Shown one piece after another: positions 15,251 to 22,380 of a stretch of 23,261 nt of DNA (positions are counted from its first letter, which is position 1; each line of letters opens with the position of its first letter). The notes below the pieces were generated by a model, which was given only the letters and a program-made list of their open reading frames with translations, had not been told where the DNA came from and ran no database searches. The stretch is from Peptococcaceae bacterium UBA5752 (GTDB lineage: Bacteria > Bacillota > Dehalobacteriia > UBA4068), in NCBI GenBank assembly GCA_002419055.1, contig DIFI01000010.1, positions 1-23,261 of the forward strand. Direction: 5' to 3'. The translations under genes were made by a program, and so were the position numbers.

Positions 15251-16759
15251 ATGAGTTCCGAATATATTATTCCAACACTAATAGTGTTTATATTTATTGC
15301 CGCTTGTATCTCTTTTGGCGGAATCTCAATGATTCAATCCAAGAGAAGCGGCACATTGGGAACTTCCGAGGACTTTTTTACAGGCGAGTCGTCTGTATCG
15401 CCTTGGATGGCGTCTATGACTTATATTGCCACCGTATTTAGTGCATTTATATTTATGGGTTCAGTGGGTGGTTATTATAACCTGGGCATGGGCTACAATA
15501 TCTTTTTGTTAAGCGAGCTTGCTACTGTAGGTATCTTTATTCCTACCTTTGGCAGAAAGCTGTATGAAATGGCCAATAAGTACCATTTCGTCACTCCTTC
15601 GGATTTTGTTGCTTACCGATTTGGCAATAATAAAGTCGTCAGAGTAGGCTATGGCGTGCTGATGGTACTCTTCACAGTTGCGTTCATGGCTGCTCAGATT
15701 GTTGCTATTGCTTATATTTTGGAAATTATTACTGGCGGTTTTTTCTCTTATCCTGCGGCCGTTCTTACTGTAGGTGGCGTTTTGATCGCTTATATTCTAC
15801 TTGGCGGTTACAAAGCAGTTGTTTATACCGACTGTCTTCAAGCTATCATGCTGATTGCCACTGTTGTTGTCACTTTCATAATTGTATTGTGGAAGTTTGA
15901 TTTATCTTCTACTTATTTGGCAATGGATAGCTTAAGAGCGATCAACTATGCTCCAGGACCGATTGGCGCATATACGCCGTTATTCTATGTTACTCAGTTT
16001 TTGATAGTCGGCTTATCCTTTTTATTAATGCCGCAATTGTGGGTCAGGCTTCATGCCATGAACAGCAAAAAAGGCTTAATACAAATTGTCAAGAATTTTA
16101 CTTTCTGGACCTGGTTTATTTTCCTTTGCGCGGCTATTTTTGCTGTTTGTATCGGCTACAAGTACAATGTTGTCGACGGAGTGGTGGTAGCAAATATTCC
16201 AGCGGATAAACTAACTTTAACATACATGTTTGATGAAGTTCCCAAGTGGATTGCAGCGACACTGCTTTCCGGTTGTGTTGCTGCTTCCATGTCCACCGTC
16301 AATTCTCAGATACTAGCTGTCAGCTCTATCCTAACCCGTGACTTTTATACTCAGTTAAGACCGGAAAAAAAGCACAACGAGGCTTTTATTGGCCGTATGT
16401 GGATCATCGTCCTTTGCATTATTTCGGCTATCTATGCTTTCTGGCCTCCGAAGCTCTTTGTTGATGTTCTGATCAGCGGTGTGTACCCGGGCATGGCAGC
16501 CGGCGTTTCAACTATTATCATTGGATTTTTATGGAAAGGGGCCAATGTCAAAGGAGCCATTGCCAGCCTTGTTGTTGGTTTTATAGTTGCTTTCTATTTG
16601 GTTTATGCAAATCTTCATCCGTTTGGTATCTACAATGCATTTTTTACATTCATCTGCAGCTTTATAGCTTTGGTAGTTGTTTCCTTGATAACAAAGAGCC
16701 CCAAAGATGCGGAAATTATTCCGCCGGAAGTTGGCCATTTGATGGAGACTCAAGATTAA
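15251..16759 (+). CDS. sodium:solute symporter (SSS family), copy 2
   Basis: The 502-residue paralogue of symporter 1 is collinear over its full length, without insertions, and keeps the same hallmarks (SEDFFTGE, LGGYKAVVYTDCLQA, ASMSTVNSQILAVSSILTRD). Differences gather in the first helix and in the segment at about residues 235-330 (GAYTPLFYVTQF, WTWFIFLCAAIFAVC), which may alter substrate choice or affinity. It is preceded by the same AAGGAGGATAAT leader as copy 1 and followed by the same type of hairpin. It is the nearer transporter to the catabolic operon. Confidence 0.93.
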   Translation: MSSEYIIPTLIVFIFIAACISFGGISMIQSKRSGTLGTSEDFFTGESSVSPWMASMTYIATVFSAFIFMGSVGGYYNLGMGYNIFLLSELATVGIFIPTFGRKLYEMANKYHFVTPSDFVAYRFGNNKVVRVGYGVLMVLFTVAFMAAQIVAIAYILEIITGGFFSYPAAVLTVGGVLIAYILLGGYKAVVYTDCLQAIMLIATVVVTFIIVLWKFDLSSTYLAMDSLRAINYAPGPIGAYTPLFYVTQFLIVGLSFLLMPQLWVRLHAMNSKKGLIQIVKNFTFWTWFIFLCAAIFAVCIGYKYNVVDGVVVANIPADKLTLTYMFDEVPKWIAATLLSGCVAASMSTVNSQILAVSSILTRDFYTQLRPEKKHNEAFIGRMWIIVLCIISAIYAFWPPKLFVDVLISGVYPGMAAGVSTIIIGFLWKGANVKGAIASLVVGFIVAFYLVYANLHPFGIYNAFFTFICSFIALVVVSLITKSPKDAEIIPPEVGHLMETQD

Positions 16760-16774
16760 ATAAATTTAATAAAA

Positions 16775-16808
16775 TACCGGTGAAGGTCTTTTTTGGTCTT
16801 CACCGGTA
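16775..16808 (+). terminator. hairpin after symporter 2
   Basis: An 11-bp stem (TACCGGTGAAG, 16775-16785, with CTTCACCGGTA, 16798-16808) has a 12-base loop containing T6. It is the counterpart of the hairpin at 13469-13506. Confidence 0.75.
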
Positions 16809-16838
16809 ACCCTGATAATAAATATTTGTATAAAAAAG

Positions 16839-16857
16839 TTAATAAGAAAATTATTAA
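16839..16857. promoter_or_regulatory. AT-rich dyad next to the first operon promoter
   Basis: TTAATAAgaaaaTTATTAA is a perfect 7-5-7 inverted repeat ending 5 bases before the -35 of promoter P1. Its half-site resembles the TTAAT half-site known for CprK, but the spacing differs from TTAAT-N4-ATTAA. It is a candidate operator only; the region is AT-rich. Confidence 0.4.
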
Positions 16858-16862
16858 AGGGA

Positions 16863-16891
16863 TTTAAATTGAAATAATAAAGTGCTATAAT
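16863..16891 (+). promoter_or_regulatory. promoter P1 of the catabolic operon
   Basis: TTTAAA (16863-16868), a 17-base spacer and TATAAT (16886-16891). The -35 lies inside a 15-bp sequence (AAAGGGATTTAAATT, 16856-16870) that recurs exactly at promoter P2. Confidence 0.65.
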
Positions 16892-16939
16892 CAAGGATGG
16901 AAAAGAATTAACATAAATAATTTTCAAAGAAAAAAGGGA

Positions 16940-16968
16940 TTTAAATTAAAGTTACAATATGTTATAAT
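16940..16968 (+). promoter_or_regulatory. promoter P2 of the catabolic operon
   Basis: TTTAAA (16940-16945), a 17-base spacer and TATAAT (16963-16968) with TGT before it, an extended -10. The -35 lies in the second copy of the 15-bp repeat (16933-16947), 77 bases after the first. The untranslated leader to the first gene would be about 110 bases. Confidence 0.7.
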
Positions 16969-17085
16969 GAATAATCAGACAAGCTTTATATTAAACAGTA
17001 ATCTTAATCATAAGGATGATTTCAATTTTGCAAAATGTATTTGCAAATAAAAATAAAAATAAATTCTAAGGAGGATATTTTAAAC

Positions 17086-18303
17086 ATGGCAACACTTAAA
17101 ACCGAGTTTGCAGGCTTGCAACTCAAAAATCCATTCATAGTCGCTTCCTCAGAGCTGACCAATACTTTGGAAAAAATTCAACTTGCTGAAAAAGCCGGTG
17201 CAGCTGCTGTCAGCACTAAGCTTTGTTTCCTGCAAGTGCCTTTCTGGGCCAAACCTTATCATAAAGTTGAAGACAGAACCATCTTCTTCTCTCCGTCCGG
17301 TGACAGAATGAGTGTAGAAGACGCTCAGAGACTGGTAGAAGCTGCAAAGAAGACAACCGATATCAAGATTATTGCCAATATGATGGGCCCGAGCGATGTT
17401 GAAGGCTGGGGCGTTCTCGCCAAAAAGCTTGAAGACGCCGGCGCTGATATGATCGAAATGAATATGTCTTGCCCGAACATTGGCCTTCATGCCAAGCAAA
17501 TCGGCGCTACACAAGCCGGCGGCGCTGCCGGTGCCAGCCTTGGCCAAAATCCCGAGCTGTCCGAAGCCGTTTCTCGCGCTGCTTCTTCCGCAGTCAAGAT
17601 TCCGGTAATGGCAAAGTTAACTCCGGAAGGCCCAACCGCTATTATGGCTGGAGCCTGTGCCAAGGGTGGCGTTGCTGCCGTTTCCGCTATTAACTGTCCG
17701 CAGTCTTTGCCGAGCCCCGACATTTATCATGGTGGCAGACCTACATACACCAACACCAGTAATATGTCATTTGCCGGTCTTTGTGGTCCTGCGATTCGTC
17801 CGCTTGCTTACAGACATGTCGCTCAGATCCGTACCAAGAACCCCGATATTAAGATCGCCGGCGGCGGTGGTTTGATGACCTGGCAACACTGCGTTGACAT
17901 GATTATGTACGGCGCTGACGTTCTTACCTTCTGCGTGCTCTTCTATCTCAAAGGCTTCCGCGTTATCAAGAACCTTGAAGAAGGCATGTTGAAATTCATG
18001 GAAGAACAGGGTTATGAAAATATCGGCCAAATGCGCGACCTCGCATTGAAGTATATTGTTACTCCGGATAAAGTCAATTACTCCAATTGCATTCCGAAAG
18101 TTGACCAATCCAAATGCACCGGTTGTGGTTCATGCGTCAATATGAGCCAATGCATGATTTTTGAGCAAGGCGCTGATAAGAAGGCCGTTGTAACCAGAGA
18201 GAAAGAATGCTATGGTTGTGGCGTTTGCTACTGGACCTGCCCCGCAAAGGCTATTTCCATGGTAAATGAAGACGGCACTGTTATCACTCCCCCCGCGAAA
18301 TAA
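17086..18303 (+). CDS. PreA-like dihydroorotate/dihydropyrimidine dehydrogenase-family reductase with two Fe-S motifs
   Basis: The 405-residue product has an FMN-binding TIM barrel like the C-terminal part of dihydropyrimidine dehydrogenase (about 1-310) and a ferredoxin-like tail with Cys344, 347, 350, 356 and Cys375, 378, 381, 385. Such enzymes reduce or oxidise a ring C=C bond. The substrate-site asparagines in NMSCP and SAINCPQ are kept. In the active loop, where dihydropyrimidine dehydrogenase reads ACGQDPEL, this protein reads SLGQNPEL, putting Leu152 in place of the catalytic Cys; the Thr after the second Asn is Cys. A pyrimidine substrate is therefore doubtful. The start is ATG 17086 behind AAGGAGG. 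No PreT-like partner is in the window. It is the first gene of the operon, with frequent C-ending codons suggesting high expression. Confidence 0.85.
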   Translation: MATLKTEFAGLQLKNPFIVASSELTNTLEKIQLAEKAGAAAVSTKLCFLQVPFWAKPYHKVEDRTIFFSPSGDRMSVEDAQRLVEAAKKTTDIKIIANMMGPSDVEGWGVLAKKLEDAGADMIEMNMSCPNIGLHAKQIGATQAGGAAGASLGQNPELSEAVSRAASSAVKIPVMAKLTPEGPTAIMAGACAKGGVAAVSAINCPQSLPSPDIYHGGRPTYTNTSNMSFAGLCGPAIRPLAYRHVAQIRTKNPDIKIAGGGGLMTWQHCVDMIMYGADVLTFCVLFYLKGFRVIKNLEEGMLKFMEEQGYENIGQMRDLALKYIVTPDKVNYSNCIPKVDQSKCTGCGSCVNMSQCMIFEQGADKKAVVTREKECYGCGVCYWTCPAKAISMVNEDGTVITPPAK

Positions 18304-18343
18304 GACCGTCTTAAAATAAACATAATTTAAGGAGGATTTCTGA

Positions 18344-19759
18344 ATGGCTTACCGTGATTTAAGAGAGTTCATTAAAGCTCTTGAGGCAAAGAACCTGATC
18401 AAATGGGTTGATGCCGAAGTTGATAAGGACTGGGAAATCAGTGCAGTCCAAAGAGTAGTATCCACCATGGGTGATGAAAAAAGACATGCAACAGGCTTCC
18501 GTAATGTTAAGGGTTATGATATTCCCGTTGTTACCGGCGTGACCGGCGGCAGCCGTGGCGTATATGCTACAGCCCTCGAAATGGATGATCTGACCATGGA
18601 TTCTGTTATTGCCAAATGGGCCAATGCTTTATCGAATCCCGTCCCTACCACTATCGTATCCGAAGGCGAATGCCAAGAAGTAGTATTAACAGGTGATGAT
18701 GTTGACCTTAATAAGTTCCCGATTCCGACCTGGACTTATGGTCTTGATCCGGCTCCCTATATTACTGCTCCTTGCGAAATCACAAAAGATTATAATACCG
18801 GTATCCAAAACATGGGTACATATCGTATGCAAGTTAAGAGCAGAAACACTACCGGTATTCTTTGGGACTTGCCCTCACAACATGGCGCAGTACACTATGC
18901 TGAATGGGAAAAAGCCAATGAACCGATGCCGATGGCTGTTGCTATTGGTGGCGACCCGACAATGATGCTGTCTTCTGTTGCCAAAGCTCCTTTGGGCGTA
19001 GACGAGCTGACTGTTGCCGGCGCTCTGCGCGGTGAATCGATGGAAGTTGTCAAATGCAAAACTATTGACATTTACGTTCCCGCTCATGCTGAGATTATTC
19101 TTGAAGGTACAATTGAACCTTACTACAGAGAGATTGAAGGCCCGTTCGGTGAATACACCGGTTATATGGGTGGCCCATATGATCTGCCTTTGTTCAAGAT
19201 TCAGTGCATCACTCATCGTAAAAACCCGATTTACCAAGGCTTCCATAGCCAGAAGCCCCCGTCTGAAAGCAGCTTGATCAGACAGATCCCCGAGGAAGCC
19301 GCTGTTTACAAACATCTCGTACATCAGTTGAAGTTGCCGGGAATCATTGACGTCCATTTCCCTGAAGCCGGCGGTTCGTATGCTATGCTCTGGATCAGAA
19401 TGGATGTTAAGTATCATGGTCATGCCAAACAGGTTTTGAGCGCTGCTTGGTGTCATCATTCCTCTATCGCTAAATGGGTTATCGTTACCGATGCCGATAT
19501 CGATATCCGTGATCAATTCTCCCGTGAATGGGCTCTTAGCTGGCGTGTCGAACCTATTAAGGATATCTTCTTTATTCCTGACACTGCCGCTATCATGCTT
19601 GACCCCTCCAATGCTCCGATGGAAGTAGCTTTGTGGGATAGAAAGTCCTCCAAGGTTTGCGTTGATGCAACCAAGAAGTGGCCATATCCGCCGATTGGTT
19701 ATCCTCCGAAGGAACATTTGGATAAAGTTAAAGCTGAATGGAGCAAATACGGCATCTAA
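18344..19759 (+). CDS. UbiD-family prenyl-FMN-dependent decarboxylase
   Basis: The 471-residue product is full length for the UbiD family, which reversibly decarboxylates aromatic or unsaturated acids with prenylated FMN. The catalytic Arg-Glu-Glu set is visible as Arg161 (GTYRMQV) and Glu265/Glu270 (EGPFGEYTG). Metal and cofactor ligands fit the Asn before that Arg, the His in PSQHGAVHY and the Glu in EIILEG. It lies 40 bases after the PreA-like gene with AAGGAGG at good spacing. UbiX, the prenyltransferase that makes the cofactor, is not in the window. The substrate cannot be read from sequence; hydroxybenzoates, gallate-type acids and heteroaromatic acids are all known for the family. Confidence 0.93.
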   Translation: MAYRDLREFIKALEAKNLIKWVDAEVDKDWEISAVQRVVSTMGDEKRHATGFRNVKGYDIPVVTGVTGGSRGVYATALEMDDLTMDSVIAKWANALSNPVPTTIVSEGECQEVVLTGDDVDLNKFPIPTWTYGLDPAPYITAPCEITKDYNTGIQNMGTYRMQVKSRNTTGILWDLPSQHGAVHYAEWEKANEPMPMAVAIGGDPTMMLSSVAKAPLGVDELTVAGALRGESMEVVKCKTIDIYVPAHAEIILEGTIEPYYREIEGPFGEYTGYMGGPYDLPLFKIQCITHRKNPIYQGFHSQKPPSESSLIRQIPEEAAVYKHLVHQLKLPGIIDVHFPEAGGSYAMLWIRMDVKYHGHAKQVLSAAWCHHSSIAKWVIVTDADIDIRDQFSREWALSWRVEPIKDIFFIPDTAAIMLDPSNAPMEVALWDRKSSKVCVDATKKWPYPPIGYPPKEHLDKVKAEWSKYGI

Positions 19760-19779
19760 TCATCCAATATTTTATTCCC

Positions 19780-19812
19780 ATATTGGGGTAACGCGATGCG
19801 TTACCCCAATAT
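19780..19812. terminator. 15-bp perfect hairpin between the decarboxylase and dehydrogenase genes
   Basis: ATATTGGGGTAACGC (19780-19794) pairs perfectly with 19798-19812 around a GAT loop. No T run follows, so it may act as a partial terminator, an RNA-stabilising end or a processing site that separates the levels of the genes on either side. Confidence 0.6.
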
Positions 19813-19858
19813 CCACTTAAGCTTCTATTTATAATTATAATAATAAGGAGGAAAAAGT

Positions 19859-20818
19859 ATGGTAAACTACCGCAAAGATATTAAAAGTTTAGCCGTCATC
19901 GGTTCCGGTACAATGGGCAGAGGTATCGTCCAAGTCTGTGCCGCCGCTGGTCTTAAAGTTTACATGATTGATATTAATATGGATATTCTTAATGCTGCCT
20001 TGGGCGGTATCAAGATCAACCTTAAATCATTTATTAATGAAAAGGTTATGACTGAAGCTGAAGCTGATGCTACTATTGCCAATATAATTTTAAGTGATAA
20101 ATACGATGTTCTTAAAGACGTTGATTTTGTTCTTGAGGCTGTTCCCGAAGTTGCCGCAATCAAAGAAGCGGTCTACAGAGAAGCTCAAAAGTATGCTCCG
20201 GAAGATGTTGTTATTGCCAGTAATACCTCCGGCACCCCTATTACCACTTTAGGTAAATATTTTACTAACCCCGGTCGTATGGTCGGTATGCACTGGTGGA
20301 ATCCTGCCCATATAACTCCGGTGGTCGAAATGATCAACGGCGATGAGAGCGATCCCGCTGCCATGGAAGTTACTGTTGAGCTGACTAAAGCTGTTGGCAG
20401 ATATCCGGTGGTTGTCAAAAAAGACGTTCCCGGATTCCTCGGCAACAGACTGCTCTATGCCTTCATGAGAGAAGCATTGTGGTGCTATGAAAACGACGTC
20501 GCCTCCGCTGAGGATATTGATATGATGGTCAAAGCCGGTTTTGCTTTCAAATTCCCGGTATTAGGCCCGCTGCAAATCCTTGACTTGGCCGGTATGGATA
20601 TTTTCTCCAATGTTTCTAACTATCTTTATAAACAATTGGATAATTCGACCGAGCCTAGTGAATTCATTAAAAAACGTGTTGAAGAAGGCAAACTCGGCAT
20701 TAAGAGCGGTGAAGGCTTCTATGAATATAAAAAAGAAGAATTACCTGCGATGTTTGCACAAAGAAATAAATTGATGATTGCTTTGCTCAAGAGCCAAGGT
20801 TGGTTAGAAGAAAAGTAA
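19859..20818 (+). CDS. 3-hydroxyacyl-CoA dehydrogenase-family protein
   Basis: The 319-residue product has an N-terminal Rossmann fold (VIGSGTMGRGI, about 15-25) with Asp at the end of the second strand (MIDIN), which favours NAD. The catalytic pair is His145 and Glu157 (HWWNPAH and VVEMI), with Ser in SNTSG and Asn in GFLGNRLL; the all-alpha C-terminal domain ends with KSGEGFYEY. Family members oxidise 3-hydroxyacyl-CoA, but relatives act on free hydroxy acids such as carnitine or gulonate. The usual HFFNP is HWWNP here. It follows the hairpin at 19780 with its own AAGGAGG. A role in oxidising a ring-opened hydroxy intermediate is inferred from the operon. Confidence 0.88.
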   Translation: MVNYRKDIKSLAVIGSGTMGRGIVQVCAAAGLKVYMIDINMDILNAALGGIKINLKSFINEKVMTEAEADATIANIILSDKYDVLKDVDFVLEAVPEVAAIKEAVYREAQKYAPEDVVIASNTSGTPITTLGKYFTNPGRMVGMHWWNPAHITPVVEMINGDESDPAAMEVTVELTKAVGRYPVVVKKDVPGFLGNRLLYAFMREALWCYENDVASAEDIDMMVKAGFAFKFPVLGPLQILDLAGMDIFSNVSNYLYKQLDNSTEPSEFIKKRVEEGKLGIKSGEGFYEYKKEELPAMFAQRNKLMIALLKSQGWLEEK

Positions 20819-20874
20819 TAATTTAAATATGCAAATTAAAAGTTTATACTATAATTATAAAGGAGGAATTACCA

Positions 20875-21876
20875 ATGACAAAGTCATTTACAACGTTAAT
20901 TAAACATGCAAATATGGTAGTTAACAAATGTTTTGATGTGCAAAAAGGCGACAATGTCCTGATTATCGCCGATGCCGAGCACATGATGGAAGCGCAAGCT
21001 CTGTGCGGTTGTGCCACACAAAAGGGCGCCCATGTATTGCTCACGGATGTGACTCCTTATGTTAACAGATGCTTATACAATATGAAGGAATCCATGGCTC
21101 CTGCAGCAAATCTGGCTGCGGCCATGGAAAGTTCTGATGTAATCATGATTTCAACCAATATTGAGTGGGCCAACCGCTTTGCTCACGTTGATCCTGTCGG
21201 CATCAGCTGCAATAAGGGCGCAAAAGTCGCTTCTGTCGAATATGGTATGGGCGAATGGGCTCTTACCGAAGATGATATCGACGAAATCGTTGACAGAACC
21301 GTCCGTATCGGCAAAGTCATGGAAGGCGGCAAAGTCATCCATGTCTTTGATGATAACGGTACCGATGTCAAACTGAGCATTGCAGGCCGTCCGCCCCTGC
21401 TGGTTAAGCCGGTTAAATTAGCAGGCGAGATGATGGGCCCGCTGCCTCTGTGGGGCGAAGTTGCCTGGGCTGCCAAAGAAGACGATACCGAAGGCATTAT
21501 CATCTTTGACGGTATTATGCTTGGCGTCGGCGTTCCCGGCACTTTGGAAACTCCGATTAAGATTACCATGGAAAAAGGCCGCGCCGTTAAGTTTGAAGGC
21601 GGCGAAGAAGCCAAAAAACTCGAACAAGTTGTTGCTAACAATGCCAATGCTAATATCATCGGTGAATTTGCCCTTGGTATCAGCGAATTCGCGCCTCTCG
21701 GCAATGCTTCCGAAAAAGGCCGTCTGGGCGTTGTTCATATGGCTCTCGGTGATAACCATCACTGCTATCCCGGCGGTCAAAACCACTGCAACGTGCACCT
21801 TGATGGTAGTATCCGTACTGCAACAGTTACTGTTGATGGTACAAAGATCTATGATAAGGGCGTGCTCGTAGTTTAA
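20875..21876 (+). CDS. M29-like metallohydrolase (aminopeptidase T / NicX superfamily)
   Basis: The 333-residue product resembles leucyl aminopeptidases of peptidase family M29. Candidate metal ligands are Glu195 (WGEVAWA), Glu264 (GEFALG), His288 (VHMALGD), and His308/Asp310 (VHLDG), in the order known for the family. The same fold includes NicX, an iron dioxygenase that opens 2,5-dihydroxypyridine, so the family is not limited to peptides. Set between a decarboxylase, a reductase and a dehydrogenase, with no peptide transport or other peptidase near, a hydrolase acting on a ring or a cyclic intermediate seems more likely than peptide cleavage. That is inference. AAGGAGG precedes the ATG. 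Confidence 0.82.
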   Translation: MTKSFTTLIKHANMVVNKCFDVQKGDNVLIIADAEHMMEAQALCGCATQKGAHVLLTDVTPYVNRCLYNMKESMAPAANLAAAMESSDVIMISTNIEWANRFAHVDPVGISCNKGAKVASVEYGMGEWALTEDDIDEIVDRTVRIGKVMEGGKVIHVFDDNGTDVKLSIAGRPPLLVKPVKLAGEMMGPLPLWGEVAWAAKEDDTEGIIIFDGIMLGVGVPGTLETPIKITMEKGRAVKFEGGEEAKKLEQVVANNANANIIGEFALGISEFAPLGNASEKGRLGVVHMALGDNHHCYPGGQNHCNVHLDGSIRTATVTVDGTKIYDKGVLVV

Positions 21877-21900
21877 TTTGCTTAAAAAGGAGAGTTTTTC

Positions 21901-22272
21901 ATGGATGCAAAAGATGTGAAGGTTATTTCTGTTAAAGAAGCACCGACTGTAGAACTGCCGCTCGGCAGTTGGAGTGCGATGTGCATAACTAAGGATACCG
22001 TTCCAAACACTAAAACCACACTTGGCTACAGTCGCTTTACTCCCGGTACTGTCTGTGCGATGATGGTGCATGAAACCGAGGAAATGTGCTATGTGGTAAA
22101 AGGTTGCGGTTCCATAATGGTCGGAGATCAAGAGGTCAAATGTCCGACAAATTGTGCTATGCATATTCCTGCCGGTGTGCCTCACAGCGTTGTTAATAAC
22201 AGCGATGAAGATGTAGAAATGGTCTTTGTTTTTTCTTATCCTGAATATCCGCCGACAAAAAAGGTTGAATAA
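21901..22272 (+). CDS. small single-domain cupin protein
   Basis: The 123-residue product has one cupin barrel. Motif 1 reads MVHETEEMCYVVKG: the second His (His57) and the Glu (Glu61) are present, while the first His is Met55. Motif 2, PAGVPHSVVN, supplies His95. A metal site with two His and one Glu remains possible. Cupins of this size act as isomerases, decarboxylases, dioxygenases or simple binding proteins, and no reaction can be assigned. It follows the M29-like gene by 24 bases with AAGGAG upstream and is part of the same operon. The protein is rich in Cys (6) and Met. Confidence 0.85.
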   Translation: MDAKDVKVISVKEAPTVELPLGSWSAMCITKDTVPNTKTTLGYSRFTPGTVCAMMVHETEEMCYVVKGCGSIMVGDQEVKCPTNCAMHIPAGVPHSVVNNSDEDVEMVFVFSYPEYPPTKKVE

Positions 22273-22302
22273 TTTTTACAAAATAATTATCGATAGCCAA
22301 TT

Positions 22303-22346
22303 TACTTTGTCCATAATTAATATTAAAATTAATTATGGACAAAGTA
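22303..22346. repeat. 19-bp perfect inverted repeat before the molybdenum-hydroxylase gene
   Basis: TACTTTGTCCATAATTAAT (22303-22321) is inverted at 22328-22346 around a 6-base centre. A weaker outer pair (TCGATA with TATCGA) may extend it. As RNA it is a very stable hairpin without a T run; as DNA it could be an operator. It ends 34 bases before the next start codon. Confidence 0.85.
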
Positions 22347-22380
22347 GACGTTATCGAAAATATTAAGGGGGGGTGCACCG

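Noticed and set aside
16839..16857. A true CprK dehalobox (TTAAT-N4-ATTAA)
   Set aside because: The half-sites match but the spacing is nine bases, and such AT-rich dyads are common in this background; kept only as a candidate operator.
18875..19717. 280-codon open frame on the minus strand opposite the UbiD gene
   Set aside because: It is a shadow of a well-conserved decarboxylase gene and has no family features of its own.
21418..22185. 255-codon minus-strand frame spanning the M29-like and cupin genes
   Set aside because: It overlaps two well-supported plus-strand genes, each with its own ribosome binding site; composition is that of antisense sequence.
17086..22272. Assignment to the gallate/phloroglucinol fermentation pathway
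   Set aside because: A UbiD decarboxylase and a dehydrogenase would fit, but no pyrogallol-phloroglucinol transhydroxylase or phloroglucinol reductase is seen, and the PreA-like and molybdenum-hydroxylase genes are not part of it.
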